64,000 bases of DNA from Streptomyces griseocarneus (GCA_003674045.1 PENC01000016.1:99276-163275), one strand, 5' to 3'. Numbered from the stretch's first letter, positions 1 through 9,905 are shown. The notes: a model not told the origin generated them from the letters alone. Program-made: numbers and translations.

Positions 1-103
1 GTACGCAGTCCTCATGGTTCCCAGTGTCACCTTCGTGGTCCCCGGCCGCCCCGGAACCGGCACCCTGGGCGCAGGGAAACGGACACCTGAGAGACTGGCG
101 GGG

Positions 104-1282
104 ATGAACGAGACACCGATGCGCGCCCGTGCCCTGATAGATCTGGCCGCCCTGCGGGCCAACGTCCGCACGCTGCGTGCCCGTGCGCCGCAGGCGCAGC
201 TGATGGCTGTCGTCAAGGCGGACGCGTACGGGCACGGCGCCGTGCCGTGCGCGCGGGCGGCACGCGAAGCGGGCGCGGCGTGGATCGGTACGGCCACCCC
301 CGACGAGGCCCTCGCGCTGCGCGCGGCCGGTGACCGGGGCCGTCTGATGTGCTGGTTGTGGACCCCGGGCGGGCCCTGGCGCGAGGCCGTCGAGGCGGAC
401 GTCGACGTGTCGGTCAGCGGCCTGTGGGCGGTGCGCGAGGTGTCGGACGCGGCCCGCGCGTGCGGCCGCGTCGCCCGCGTCCAGCTGAAGATCGACACGG
501 GTCTCGGCCGCAACGGCTGCCAGCCCGACGACTGGCCGGAACTGATCGCCGCCGCCCGGGCCGCCGAGGACGCCGGGCTGATCAAGGTCACCGGTATCTG
601 GTCGCACTTCGCGTGCGCGGACGAGCCGGGCCACCCGTCCATCCAGGCCCAGCTGCGGGTCTTCCGGGACGCCGTGGCGTACGCCGAGGGGCAGGGCATC
701 GAGCCCGAGGTGCGGCACATCGCCAACTCCCCTGCGGTTCTCACGCTCCCCGAGAGCCACTTCGATCTCGTGCGCACCGGTGTGGCGATCTACGGCGTGT
801 CCCCGAGCCCGGAGGTCGGCACCCCCGCCGACCTGGGGCTCAAGCCGGTGATGACGCTGTCCGCGTCGCTCGCCTCGGTGAAGCGGGTGCCGGGCGGGCA
901 CGGTGTCTCATACGGGCATCACTACGTCACGCCGGGTGCCACTACCCTCGCCCTCGTTCCCGTCGGGTACGCGGACGGGATTCCGCGGGCGGCCTCCGGT
1001 ACGGGGCCGGTGCTGATCGGGGGCAAGTGGCGGACGGTCGCGGGCCGGGTGGCCATGGACCAGTTCGTGGTCGACTTGGGCGGCGACAGCGCGCGGGTGG
1101 GCGACGAGGCGGTGCTGTTCGGACCGGGTGACCGGGGCGAGCCGACCGCCGAGGACTGGGCACGGGCGACCGGGACCATCGCCTACGAAGTCATCACCCG
1201 CATCACCGAACGGGTGCCGCGCGTCTATGTCGGTGAGACCGTGGAAGGAAACACCGCCGACACGGACGGGAAATCCGGGTAG
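104..1282 (+). CDS. alr: Alanine racemase
   Basis: PLP-dependent racemase that interconverts L- and D-alanine in the cytoplasm and supplies D-Ala for peptidoglycan. The 392-residue length suits the family. The PLP lysine lies in AVVKADAYGHG (Lys38) and the second catalytic base in VSYGHHY (Tyr270). The frame is open further upstream to base 14, but the ATG at 104 gives the usual N-terminus just before the conserved RALIDLAALRANV. No strong ribosome-binding site is visible and an ATG at 119 is an alternative. It is followed on the same strand by the alpha/beta hydrolase and the divergent t6A gene tsaE, a common actinobacterial order. Confidence 0.95.
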   Translation: MNETPMRARALIDLAALRANVRTLRARAPQAQLMAVVKADAYGHGAVPCARAAREAGAAWIGTATPDEALALRAAGDRGRLMCWLWTPGGPWREAVEADVDVSVSGLWAVREVSDAARACGRVARVQLKIDTGLGRNGCQPDDWPELIAAARAAEDAGLIKVTGIWSHFACADEPGHPSIQAQLRVFRDAVAYAEGQGIEPEVRHIANSPAVLTLPESHFDLVRTGVAIYGVSPSPEVGTPADLGLKPVMTLSASLASVKRVPGGHGVSYGHHYVTPGATTLALVPVGYADGIPRAASGTGPVLIGGKWRTVAGRVAMDQFVVDLGGDSARVGDEAVLFGPGDRGEPTAEDWARATGTIAYEVITRITERVPRVYVGETVEGNTADTDGKSG

Positions 1283-1361
1283 ACGGCCGGGAAGACCAGG
1301 AACGCCGAGTACACCGAGAACACAGACGGGCAGAACAGCCAGGACACACGGGGGGCGCGGG

Positions 1362-2681
1362 ATGAGCGACAGCGCGAGTATCAGCGGTACGGGCGTGGCC
1401 CAAGTGGCCCGGGCGGCCCAGGCGGCCGACGGGGCCGTGGCCGGGAGCGGTGGCTGGCGGAGGGGCGCGGGTGTCGCCGGCGCCGCCATCGGGGTCGTGG
1501 CGGCCGGGGCCGCGGTCGGGGTGGCCGTGGAGCGGCTGACCGTCGGCCGCGGCATGCGCCGCAAGGCGCGGCTCGCGCTCGACTCCATGGGTCCGTACGG
1601 GGCGCTGCGGGGGCGTCCCGGGCGAGCCGTCGCCGAGGACGGTACAGAGCTGTACTTCGAGGTCGACGAGATCGAGGAGACCGACGGTGCCCATGGGGCC
1701 GACAGGGCCGACGGTGCCGTCGAGGCCCCCGCGCCCTCGGAGACCTCCCCGACCCTGCTGAAGCGGCTCTTCGGGCGCCCCGCTCCGGCGCAGGCACCGG
1801 CCCCGGTCACGGTGATCTTCACCCACGGCTACTGCCTGAGCCAGGACTCCTGGCACTTCCAGCGGGCCGCGCTGCGCGGGGCGGTGCGGATGGTGTTCTG
1901 GGACCAGCGCAGCCACGGCCGCTCCGAGCGGGGCCGCTCGCAGCTGGACGGGAGCGTTCCGGTCTCCATCGACCTGCTCGGCCGCGATCTGAAGGCGGTC
2001 ATCGACGCGGCGGCGCCCGAGGGGCCGCTGGTGCTGGTGGGGCATTCGATGGGCGGCATGACGATGATGGGCCTGGCCGCCCAGTACCCGGAGCTGGTGG
2101 CGGAACGGGTCGTGGGCACGGCCTTCGTCAGCACCTCGTCGGGCGAGCTCGCGGACAACACGTACGGCCTGCCGGTCTCCGGCAGCGTGGTGCGCAAGGT
2201 GCTGCCCGCCGCGCTCAAGGCGCTGACCGCGGGCCGCCCGGAGCTGGTCGAACGCGGGCGCCGGGCCACGGCCGACCTCTACGCGGGCGTCATCCGCCGC
2301 TACTCGTTCGGCTCCCAGGACGTGGACCCGGCGGTGGCGCGGTTCGCGGAGCGCCTGATGGAGGCCACGCCGCTGGGCATCATCGCGGAGTTCTACCGGG
2401 TCTTCGGCGAGCACGACAAGGTGACGGCGCTCGCGGAGTTCGCGGCTCACCCGGTGGTGGTGATCGCGGGCGAGAAGGACCTGATGATCCCGAGCGCCCA
2501 CAGCGAGGCGATCGCGGCAGTCCTCCCCGACGCGGATCTGCTTCTGGTGCCGGGGGCCGGCCACCTGGTCATGTTCGAGCAGCCCGAGCTGGTGACCGAG
2601 CGCTTGCTGGATCTTTTGGAGGCGGCGACGGACGGGGTACTACCGGAGCGCGTGGAAGGCGCCGCCCGGCGACGGGGGTGA
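1362..2681 (+). CDS. Alpha/beta hydrolase with N-terminal membrane segment
   Basis: A 439-residue alpha/beta hydrolase of unknown substrate. A hydrophobic Ala/Gly/Val segment (about residues 35-54) suggests membrane anchoring. The hydrolase domain starts near residue 150 with an oxyanion-type HGY motif; the nucleophile elbow GHSMGG puts the Ser at about 229, and the C-terminal GAGHLVMFEQPE supplies the catalytic His. The ATG at 1362 follows a G-rich stretch (gggggcgcggg); upstream codons in frame are poor coding sequence. It lies 79 bases after alr and is probably co-transcribed. A hairpin follows the stop codon. Confidence 0.85.
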   Translation: MSDSASISGTGVAQVARAAQAADGAVAGSGGWRRGAGVAGAAIGVVAAGAAVGVAVERLTVGRGMRRKARLALDSMGPYGALRGRPGRAVAEDGTELYFEVDEIEETDGAHGADRADGAVEAPAPSETSPTLLKRLFGRPAPAQAPAPVTVIFTHGYCLSQDSWHFQRAALRGAVRMVFWDQRSHGRSERGRSQLDGSVPVSIDLLGRDLKAVIDAAAPEGPLVLVGHSMGGMTMMGLAAQYPELVAERVVGTAFVSTSSGELADNTYGLPVSGSVVRKVLPAALKALTAGRPELVERGRRATADLYAGVIRRYSFGSQDVDPAVARFAERLMEATPLGIIAEFYRVFGEHDKVTALAEFAAHPVVVIAGEKDLMIPSAHSEAIAAVLPDADLLLVPGAGHLVMFEQPELVTERLLDLLEAATDGVLPERVEGAARRRG

Positions 2682-2687
2682 CCCACC

Positions 2688-2836
2688 GGGGGCTCCGCCC
2701 CCGGACCCCGTTGTGGTGCGGGGGCGGAGCCCCCATCAGGGGCGCGGGGAACTGCGCGACAAGCCCCCACCGGCCCGCAGTCGCGCACGCAGCGCAAGAA
2801 GCAGCCCAGTAGGCGCGGGGGTCCGGGGCGCAGCCC
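2688..2836. repeat. Dispersed intergenic repeat, copy A, with hairpin
   Basis: A stem of the type gggggctccgccccc / ggggcggagccccc (about 2688-2734) is followed by the module cgcggggaactgcgcgac (near 2743). It lies between the convergent hydrolase and tsaE genes and could serve as a bidirectional terminator. The same module recurs eight more times in the window. Confidence 0.7.
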
Positions 2837-2842
2837 CGGGTG

Positions 2843-3373
2843 TCAGACGCTCAGGTCGGCGGAGGACCACCGCTCGCCGACCCCCGTCAGCCGGACGGTG
2901 CGCACATCGTCGGCCTCCTCGTCGAGGTGATCCGCATCGGCGCCGACCGCCCGCTCGATGACCACGTGCAGGCGGTCCTCCGAGAGCTCCTCGACCTTGC
3001 CGTCGCCCCACTCCACGACGATGACGGAGTCCGGCAGGGAGACGTCCAGGTCCAGGTCCTCCATCTCGTCCAGGCCGCCGTCGAGGCGGTAGGCGTCGAC
3101 GTGGACGAGGGCGGGGCCGGAGCCGAGCGGCGGGTGCACGCGCGCGATCACGAAGGTCGGGGAGGTGACGGCACCGCGCACGTCGAGTCCCTGGCCGAGG
3201 CCGCGGGTCAGCGTCGTCTTCCCGGCGCCCAGCTCACCGGTGAGCAGCACCAGGTCACCGGGGCGCAGCAGCGTGGCGAGGCGACGGCCCAGGTCGCGCA
3301 TCTCCTCGGCGGTACTGACGGTGATCTGCGCGGAGGAGGCGGTGACGGCGGGGGTCTCGTGCAGGGCGCTCAT
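2843..3373 (-). CDS. tsaE: tRNA threonylcarbamoyladenosine biosynthesis ATPase TsaE
   Basis: ATPase partner of TsaB and TsaD in adding threonylcarbamoyl to A37 of ANN-decoding tRNAs. The Walker A motif GELGAGKTT is at residues 46-54, followed by TSPTFVIARVH and HVDAYRL, all typical of the family; 176 residues is near the normal length. The start MSALHE at 3373 gives about 20 extra N-terminal residues before the conserved core. tsaB and tsaD lie downstream on the opposite strand, so the t6A set is clustered but not in one operon. Confidence 0.93.
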   Translation of the reverse strand: MSALHETPAVTASSAQITVSTAEEMRDLGRRLATLLRPGDLVLLTGELGAGKTTLTRGLGQGLDVRGAVTSPTFVIARVHPPLGSGPALVHVDAYRLDGGLDEMEDLDLDVSLPDSVIVVEWGDGKVEELSEDRLHVVIERAVGADADHLDEEADDVRTVRLTGVGERWSSADLSV

Positions 3374-3488
3374 ACCCGTCGATGGTACGGGTGTGCGCGC
3401 CGTACGGGCCTCCACAACATTCCGACAAGCCGTCGGCAACATGTTGCGCGGCGGGTGTCGCTCGTGGTCACATGGGAAGGCAGAGACA

Positions 3489-3510
3489 TGGTTAGGTCTA
3501 CCTAACCTTG
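3489..3510 (+). promoter_or_regulatory. Putative DmdR/DtxR-type iron box
   Basis: The inverted repeat GGTTAGGTCTACCTAACC (3490-3507) contains AGGT-N7-ACCT in the spacing of the actinobacterial iron box (TTAGGTTAGGCTAACCTAA); I count 13 of 19 matching positions. It ends 28 bases before the ATG at 3536, where a -10 region would lie. Iron-dependent repression is inferred from the motif only. Confidence 0.6.
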
Positions 3511-3535
3511 CCCAGGTGCTTTTTGGGAGGCTCCC

Positions 3536-3715
3536 ATGCCGGATCACGAGCCCGTGGCCGCGGTCGGTCCTGCGGATGCGGAGGTTTCCGCGGCGGATGC
3601 GCCTCTGTTGTCCGTGCGGGATCTGCTGGCGGCTTGTGCGGCGGCGGATGCGGTTTCGACTCCACCTGCGGTGGAGTCCCGGCCTTCCGCGACCTCGGAG
3701 AAGCCGGCTGCGTAA
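3536..3715 (+). CDS. 59-residue peptide behind an iron box
   Basis: ATG preceded by gggagg, 59 codons, stop TAA at 3713. The product begins MPDHEPVAAV, has no signal peptide or membrane segment, one cysteine, and a probable central helix LLSVRDLLAACAAADAVS flanked by Ala/Pro/Glu-rich ends. Third codon positions are mostly G or C, as in neighbouring genes. I do not recognise a family. The iron-box-like palindrome directly upstream suggests production under iron limitation. It lies between two minus-strand genes, tsaE and a membrane-anchored hypothetical. Confidence 0.6.
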   Translation: MPDHEPVAAVGPADAEVSAADAPLLSVRDLLAACAAADAVSTPPAVESRPSATSEKPAA

Positions 3716-3720
3716 GCCGG

Positions 3721-3810
3721 GGCTGCGCCTATTGGGCTGCCGCCCGGGCCCGGTTTGCGGCTGCGGGCCGTGTACGGCTGGTCGCGCAGTTTCCCGCGCC
3801 CCTAAGGGGG
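3721..3810. repeat. Dispersed intergenic repeat, copy B
   Basis: Opposite orientation to copy A: gcgcctattgggctgccg, then ggctgcgggcc, then a tcgcgcag...cccgcgcccc core. It sits between the convergent 59-residue peptide gene and the hypothetical gene ending at 3816. Confidence 0.65.
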
Positions 3811-3815
3811 CACTT

Positions 3816-4391
3816 TTACGGGACGACGACGACCGTCGCTCCGCCCACCGCGAATTCCCACAGGGCTCGGCCGTCCGCCGGCTTTTCGCGGATCGCGCCG
3901 GTCTTCTTCGTGGAGGCGGGGTCGGGCGCGGAACCGTCCACCGCCGCGCTGAAGCCGAAGACGGTGCCTGCCGCGTCGCGGTGGAAGCGGACGATGTGCT
4001 CGACGGGCACACCGTCCGAGCCGACCGCGTTGAGCTGGCGCGAGGTGACCTTGTACGTGCCGGGCGGCGGGTTGACCGTGCTGGGGGAGACCTCGAAGGT
4101 GCGGCTCGCCTGGTCGTTCGCCGCGACCAGCCACACCCGCTTCCCGGCGACCGAGTAGACGACCCGCGCGCCCGTGCCGGAGTCCGCCGGGACGGCCGTG
4201 GCGGCTTCCCTGGCGGCCTTGTCCTTGGCGGCGGCGTCGGCGGACGCGTCCTTGCCGTCCCGGCCTGCGGAGGAGGCGGCCACGTGCGGCTGGTGGGGCG
4301 CGGCATCCGCCTGGTAGGCGAGGAATCCGACTCCGGCCAGGGCCGCCGCGGTGAGCGCGGCCACCACTGCTCCCGAGCTGCTGCGTGCCAC
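3816..4391 (-). CDS. Membrane-anchored or secreted hypothetical protein
   Basis: About 191 residues. Near the N-terminus SSSGAVVAALTAAALAGVGFLAY is a signal anchor or uncleaved signal peptide, followed by an Ala/Lys/Asp-rich linker and a globular domain (VYSVAGKRVWLVAANDQASRTF onward) ending in VGGATVVVVP. No catalytic motif is recognised. I chose the GTG at 4391 because gagagg lies nine bases upstream; an ATG at 4421 would add ten residues. It is divergent from tsaB, with about 145 bases between them. Confidence 0.7.
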   Translation of the reverse strand: MARSSSGAVVAALTAAALAGVGFLAYQADAAPHQPHVAASSAGRDGKDASADAAAKDKAAREAATAVPADSGTGARVVYSVAGKRVWLVAANDQASRTFEVSPSTVNPPPGTYKVTSRQLNAVGSDGVPVEHIVRFHRDAAGTVFGFSAAVDGSAPDPASTKKTGAIREKPADGRALWEFAVGGATVVVVP

Positions 4392-4536
4392 GCTGCGCAC
4401 CCTCTCTGTCCCGTACCTCATACGACTGTGCGGCTGACCGTAGCACCCGTGAAGCACCCGCCCGCGCCCCTGTCGCGCCCTCGGCGCGGTCCCACGCGCG
4501 CACCGTCCGCCCCATGGCGCGCCGTAGGCTGTCAGT

Positions 4537-5205
4537 GTGCTGCTGCTTGCTCTTGATACCGCCACCCCCGCCGTCACCGTCGCTCTCCACGACGGCGACA
4601 AAGTCGTCGCCGAATCGCGTCAGGTCGACGCGCGCAGGCACGGGGAGCTGCTGCTGCCCGCCGTCGACCGGGTGCTCGCCGAGGCCGGCCGCAAGCTGGA
4701 CGCCGTGACCGACATCGTCGTGGGCGTCGGCCCCGGCCCGTACACGGGCCTGCGCGTGGGCATCGTGACCGCCGCGACCTTCGGGGCGGCGCTGTCCGTG
4801 CCGGTGCGCGGGCTGTGCTCGCTCGACGGCATCGCGTACGCGGCGGGGCAGCAGGGGCTGGAGGGAGAGTTCGTCGTGGCGACGGACGCCCGCCGCAAGG
4901 AGGTCTACTGGGCGCGGTACGCCGACGCCCGTACCCGCCTCACCGAGCCCGCCGTCGACCGGCCCGCCGAGCTCACCGAGCCCCTTGCCGGGCTGACGGT
5001 GATCGGCGCGGGCGCCCTGCTCTACCGGGACGCGTTCACCGACGTGCGGGACGACATGCCCGAGCACCAGTCGGCGGGCGCGCTGGCCTCGCTGGCGGTG
5101 GAGAAGCTGCGCACCGGCGGCGAGTTCCTGCCGGACCAGCCGCTCTACCTGCGCCGCCCGGACGCCCAGGTGCCGGCCAACTACAAGGTGGTCACGCCGA
5201 AGTGA
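4537..5205 (+). CDS. tsaB: tRNA threonylcarbamoyladenosine biosynthesis protein TsaB
   Basis: Partner and scaffold of TsaD in t6A synthesis, ASKHA fold without catalytic activity of its own. LLALDTATPAVTVAL at the N-terminus and VGVGPGPYTGLRVGI (about residues 63-77) are family signatures; 222 residues is typical. It starts at GTG 4537. Its stop overlaps the GTG start of rimI in GTGA, so tsaB-rimI-tsaD is almost certainly one transcript. Confidence 0.94.
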   Translation: MLLLALDTATPAVTVALHDGDKVVAESRQVDARRHGELLLPAVDRVLAEAGRKLDAVTDIVVGVGPGPYTGLRVGIVTAATFGAALSVPVRGLCSLDGIAYAAGQQGLEGEFVVATDARRKEVYWARYADARTRLTEPAVDRPAELTEPLAGLTVIGAGALLYRDAFTDVRDDMPEHQSAGALASLAVEKLRTGGEFLPDQPLYLRRPDAQVPANYKVVTPK

Positions 5206-5700
5206 CCACGACGGTGCGTATCCGCGAGATGCGCTGGTGGGACATCCGGCCGGTGCTGGAGCTGGAGCGCGTGCTCTTCCCGGACGACGCCTGGTCCAAG
5301 GGGCTGTTCTGGTCGGAGCTGGCCCACGCCCGCGGTCCCGCGGCGAACCGCCGCTACGTGGTGGCGGAGGGCGAGGACGGCCGGGTCGTCGGCTACGCCG
5401 GTCTCGCCGCGATCGACGGCACCGGCGACGTCCAGACCATCGCCGTCTGCAAGGAGCACTGGAGCACCGGCCTCGGCGCCCGGCTGCTCGCGGAGCTCCT
5501 CTCCACCGCGACGGCCTTCGAGTGCCGCGAGGTGCTCCTGGAGGTGCGGGTGGACAACACCCGCGCCCAGCGGCTCTACGAGCGCTTCGGCTTCGAGCCG
5601 GTCGGCATCCGCAGGGGCTACTACCAGCCCGGCAACGTCGACGCGCTCGTGATGCGCCTCTCCGACCTCTCCGATCTCCCCGAAGCACAAGGAATGACCC

Positions 5701-5717
<17 letters not shown>
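5202..5717 (+). CDS. rimI: Ribosomal protein N-alanyl acetyltransferase RimI
   Basis: GNAT enzyme of 171 residues that acetylates the N-terminal alanine of ribosomal protein S18 in model bacteria. The acetyl-CoA loop is in KEHWSTGLGARLL and the C-terminal ARAQRLYERFGFEPVGIRRGYY-type motif (NTRAQRLYERFGF here) is characteristic. The GTG start at 5202 overlaps the tsaB stop by four bases. The 3' end overlaps the first 17 bases of tsaD, indicating tight translational coupling. Confidence 0.9.
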
Positions 5718-6852
<1,135 letters not shown>

Positions 6853-6886
6853 GGAGCGGTGACCGCCTGCCTGGCAGCGCTGGCGG

Positions 6887-7102
6887 TCAGTCCCTCCTGC
6901 GGGCATTGGCGTCCGAGATGCGTGCGCGGAGGTAGGCGCGCAGCGTGGTGGTCTGGAGCGCGTCGGCCGGGCAGTCCCATGTCGGGCCACTCGCGCGAGC
7001 CCTGAGTCTCACCAAGGTGCCTTCGCTGCTGACGACTTGGCCGACCTGGCCGGTCCGGGTGTCGATGACGTACGCCCGGAGTGGGGGGATGTCCTTGTTC
7101 AC
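6887..7102 (-). CDS. Small conserved Streptomyces-type hypothetical protein
   Basis: 71 residues from a GTG at 7102. The pattern AYVIDTRTGQVGQVVSSEGTLVRLR ... WDCPADALQTTT ... LRARISDANARRR resembles a family of small beta-rich Streptomyces proteins of unknown function that I recall from next to XRE and DUF397 genes. No strong ribosome-binding site is visible. It points toward tsaD, which ends 34 bases away. Confidence 0.6.
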   Translation of the reverse strand: MNKDIPPLRAYVIDTRTGQVGQVVSSEGTLVRLRARASGPTWDCPADALQTTTLRAYLRARISDANARRRD

Positions 7103-7178
7103 GGAGCCAGGGTGGCGGGGCGGGGTGGCGCTTTGTGAGTCACCACGTGTGTACCGGGTGATTCGTACCGTAAGTCGC

Positions 7179-7799
7179 TCAGTTTTGCAGGAAGAAGCTG
7201 GTGTCCAAAACTGGGTAGGGGTCCGGGAGTTGGAGCTTGCCGCCCAGCTCGGTGGTGGCCTTGGTGCGGTAGTGGCTCTTGCCGGGGTCCTCGGTGTCGG
7301 GTGCGGGATCGGAGTACGCGTACACCTTGCCGTCGTGGCGGTTGACGAGCACGTAGACCGGCACTTCCGCGGCGGCGTAGCTGCGGTACTTGGGGCCGGT
7401 GTCCGTCTCGTGGTTGCTGGAGGTCACCTCGCCGATGAGGTGGATCAGGTCGATTGAGTACCAGCCCTTGTGTGCTTTGCGGTATGCCTCGTCCATGTCG
7501 GTGGGCCGACGGCGCATCACGTAGAAGTCGGGAATGGCCAGAGCCCGGGTGGGCTCGCCCTTTTTGCCGAGGCGAAAGCCGTTGCCGATCCCCGCGTTCC
7601 GGAAACCTGCTGAACGTAGCTGGTGGTACAGCTCCCCTGCGGCATCGTTGTGGTGATTGTCCGGCTGCGGAGGCACGATCGCCATCCCCTCGAAGTACTC
7701 GGGCCGAATCGGCACTTCGGATGCCTCTTCGATCGCGATCAGTAGATCGATGGGGTCCTGCGGCTCGTTCACCGGCTGGGTGACGGGATCGGCGGTCAT
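7179..7799 (-). CDS. Uma2 family (DUF820) nuclease-like protein
   Basis: 206 residues of the Uma2/DUF820 family, which has a PD-(D/E)xK-like fold. The putative active site is spread over ALAIPDFYVM, IHLIGEVTSSNHETD and the KYRSYAAAEVPVYVLVNR segment. Streptomyces genomes carry many copies; their function is not established and a restriction role is only presumed. No methyltransferase partner of a restriction system is adjacent. The base composition is a little less GC-rich than in neighbours, fitting an accessory gene. Confidence 0.8.
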   Translation of the reverse strand: MTADPVTQPVNEPQDPIDLLIAIEEASEVPIRPEYFEGMAIVPPQPDNHHNDAAGELYHQLRSAGFRNAGIGNGFRLGKKGEPTRALAIPDFYVMRRRPTDMDEAYRKAHKGWYSIDLIHLIGEVTSSNHETDTGPKYRSYAAAEVPVYVLVNRHDGKVYAYSDPAPDTEDPGKSHYRTKATTELGGKLQLPDPYPVLDTSFFLQN

Positions 7800-7829
7800 C
7801 GCTGTCCTCCCTGTGTCGCTGATGCCAGG

Positions 7830-9023
7830 CTACGCCTGGACCGGTTGCCCCAAGAGCATTGTGGGAGCCCCCGCGGCGCGCGTAAGTACGATCACACAGG
7901 AGTTCACCCCTTCGAGCTTGAGCTTCTTTCGGAGTTCTTCGGGTTCGACCGCCGAGCCACGCTTTTTGATGACGGCCGTGCCGATTCCGCGCTGGCGTAG
8001 AAGGGCCTTGAGCTTCTTGAGGTTGAAGGGGAGGACGTCGGTGATCTCGTAGGCGGTGGCGTACGGCGTGGGGCGGAGTTCGTCGCTCGTGATGTAGGCG
8101 ATCGTGTCGTCGATCAGGCCGCCGTCGAGGGGTTCCGCGGCCTCCGCGACCAGGTGGGCGCGGATGACGGCGCCGTCCGGTTCGTAGAGGTAGCGGCCGA
8201 CCGGGCGGGCCGGGGGGTTGGGGAGGCCGCGCGAGGTGAGCGTGGCCCCGCTGGGCAGGAGGGTCGCGCGGCGTGCGCCCGGTTCGGTGCCGAACCAGAG
8301 GACCGCTTCCTTCACGTCACCCCCGTCCGAGATCCACTCCGCCTCCGCCTCCTCCGGCACCGCCTCGTGCGGGACGCCCGGCGCGATCTTCAGCGCGGCG
8401 CGAGGTGCCGTACGGGCCGCCTCGACGGCCCAGGACAGCGGCGGTGAATACGCCTCCGGGTCGAAGATCCGGCCGCGCCCGCCGCGCCGCGCCGGGTCCA
8501 CGAAGACCGTGTCGTACGGGGCCGTGTCGATCTCCGCGACGTCCGCGCAGCGGACCTCGATCAGCTCGTCCAGGCCCAGGGCCCGCGCGTTCGCCTCGGC
8601 GACCGCGCAGGTCAGCGGGTCGCGGTCGACCGCGAGGACCGAGATGCCCGCCCGCGCGAGCGCGAGCGCGTCGCCGCCGATGCCGCAGCACAGGTCGGCG
8701 ACGGACTTGGTGCCGAGCGCCGCCAGCCGGGCGGCCCGGTACTCGGCGACGGTCTTCCGTGTGGACTGCTCCACGCCGTTGGGCGTGAAGAACATGCGGT
8801 ACGCGTCCTCCGCCCCGAACTTCGCCACCGCCCGCTGGCGCAGCCGGGCCTGGCCGATGGCGGCCGAGACCAGCTCGGCGGGGTGGTCGCGGCGCAGGCG
8901 CGTCGCCGTCGCCAGCTCCTGGCGCGGGTCGAGGTCGCGCAGGTCGTCCAGGAGGGCGCGGCCTTCCTCGGTGAGGAGGGAGGCGAAGGAGTCGGCCGGG
9001 GTGGGGGAGGTCGGTGCGGGCAC
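7830..9023 (-). CDS. Class I SAM-dependent methyltransferase, THUMP-like C-terminus
   Basis: About 397 residues. VADLCCGIGGDALALA is the SAM-binding motif I and DTVFVDPARRGGRGR the motif IV region, similar to RNA methyltransferases. The C-terminal part with LPFNLKKLKALLRQRGIG and VIKKRGSAVEPEELRKKL fits the THUMP-like domain found in this actinobacterial family, so an RNA substrate is likely but unproven. The start is set at GTG 9023 after ggggaaac; an upstream open frame reaches 9197 through repeat sequence and is not credible. Confidence 0.82.
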   Translation of the reverse strand: MPAPTSPTPADSFASLLTEEGRALLDDLRDLDPRQELATATRLRRDHPAELVSAAIGQARLRQRAVAKFGAEDAYRMFFTPNGVEQSTRKTVAEYRAARLAALGTKSVADLCCGIGGDALALARAGISVLAVDRDPLTCAVAEANARALGLDELIEVRCADVAEIDTAPYDTVFVDPARRGGRGRIFDPEAYSPPLSWAVEAARTAPRAALKIAPGVPHEAVPEEAEAEWISDGGDVKEAVLWFGTEPGARRATLLPSGATLTSRGLPNPPARPVGRYLYEPDGAVIRAHLVAEAAEPLDGGLIDDTIAYITSDELRPTPYATAYEITDVLPFNLKKLKALLRQRGIGTAVIKKRGSAVEPEELRKKLKLEGVNSCVIVLTRAAGAPTMLLGQPVQA

Positions 9024-9099
9024 GTCTTCATTGTTTCCCCAGCCGGGCTTCTCGCCGTAACCGGGGACGCGGCGGCCTGTCCCCGGGGTGTGTCCGCCG

Positions 9100-9231
9100 C
9101 GCCGGTGCGCCCACCGGGGTGCGTCTTGCGCTGCGCGCGCGGCTGCGGGCCCGGTGGGGGCTGGCCGCGCCCACGCGGCGGAGCCGCACAATGTCACGCC
9201 CCGCGCCCCTTACGGGGCGCAGCCCCCCGGC
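9100..9231. repeat. Dispersed intergenic repeat, copy C
   Basis: gcgcccaccggggtgcgtct, ggctgcgggccc, then cgcgcccacgcggcggagcc and ccccgcgccccttacggggc. It fills the first half of the 440-base gap between the methyltransferase and groES; the second half holds two CIRCE elements and the groES leader. Confidence 0.65.
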
Positions 9232-9287
9232 AGGCCCAGGAGTACGGTGCTCCCGCGTGGGGTAGCCAAGGCTCGCCGCAAGGCGAA

Positions 9288-9314
9288 TTGGCACTCCGCT
9301 TGACCGAGTGCTAA
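9288..9314 (+). promoter_or_regulatory. CIRCE element 1 (HrcA operator)
   Basis: TTGGCACTC-N9-GAGTGCTAA, one base from the canonical TTAGCACTC-N9-GAGTGCTAA. HrcA repression of groESL through CIRCE is established for Streptomyces. Confidence 0.95.
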
Positions 9315-9336
9315 CCGCGTCATAGTCTCGGCTCCG

Positions 9337-9363
9337 TTGGCACTCTCCACCGGGGAGTGCCAA
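9337..9363 (+). promoter_or_regulatory. CIRCE element 2 (HrcA operator)
   Basis: TTGGCACTC-N9-GAGTGCCAA, a perfect inverted repeat 22 bases after the first element and about 100 bases before the groES start. Two operators bracket the likely promoter. Confidence 0.95.
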
Positions 9364-9463
9364 ACGTAGCGACGGGCAGATCCGGCACCCGCGACGACGG
9401 GTCTATCTGGTCGCCACCTCAGACAGTTAACCCCGCGAGATCTCCGAAGGGGGAGGTCGGATC

Positions 9464-9772
9464 GTGACGACCGCCAGCTCCAAGGTTGCCATCAAGCCGC
9501 TTGAGGACCGCATCGTGGTCCAGCCGCTCGACGCCGAGCAGACCACGGCCTCCGGCCTGGTCATCCCGGACACCGCCAAGGAGAAGCCCCAGGAGGGCGC
9601 TGTCCTGGCCGTGGGCCCGGGCCGCTTCGAGAACGGCGAGCGCCTGCCGCTCGACGTCAAGGTCGGCGACGTCGTGCTCTACAGCAAGTACGGCGGCACC
9701 GAGGTGAAGTACAACGGCGACGAGTACCTCGTCCTCTCGGCCCGCGACGTGCTCGCGGTCATCGAGAAGTAA
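9464..9772 (+). CDS. groS: Co-chaperonin GroES
   Basis: 10-kDa chaperonin of 102 residues that caps GroEL. KPLEDRIVVQPLDAEQTTASGLVIPDTAKEKPQEG contains the mobile loop, and the chain ends in LSARDVLAVIEK. The GTG at 9464 follows a strong gggggagg. It heads the groES-groEL1 operon under two CIRCE operators. Confidence 0.98.
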   Translation: MTTASSKVAIKPLEDRIVVQPLDAEQTTASGLVIPDTAKEKPQEGAVLAVGPGRFENGERLPLDVKVGDVVLYSKYGGTEVKYNGDEYLVLSARDVLAVIEK

Positions 9773-9905
9773 TTCACCCCAGTTTTTTTGATCTGCGCCC
9801 CTGGTACCCCGCACACACGCCGGGCGCCCGGGGCGCGGTTCGTTCTGAGCGACAGCAGCCGCCGCTGCGTGGCCGAGCATCGCAACGAGAGGACTTGAAG
9901 CAACC

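Noticed and set aside
7179..7799. Uma2 gene as part of a restriction or defence island
   Set aside because: Single gene with no methyltransferase, helicase or toxin-antitoxin partner; the nearby methyltransferase is of RNA-type with a THUMP-like domain.
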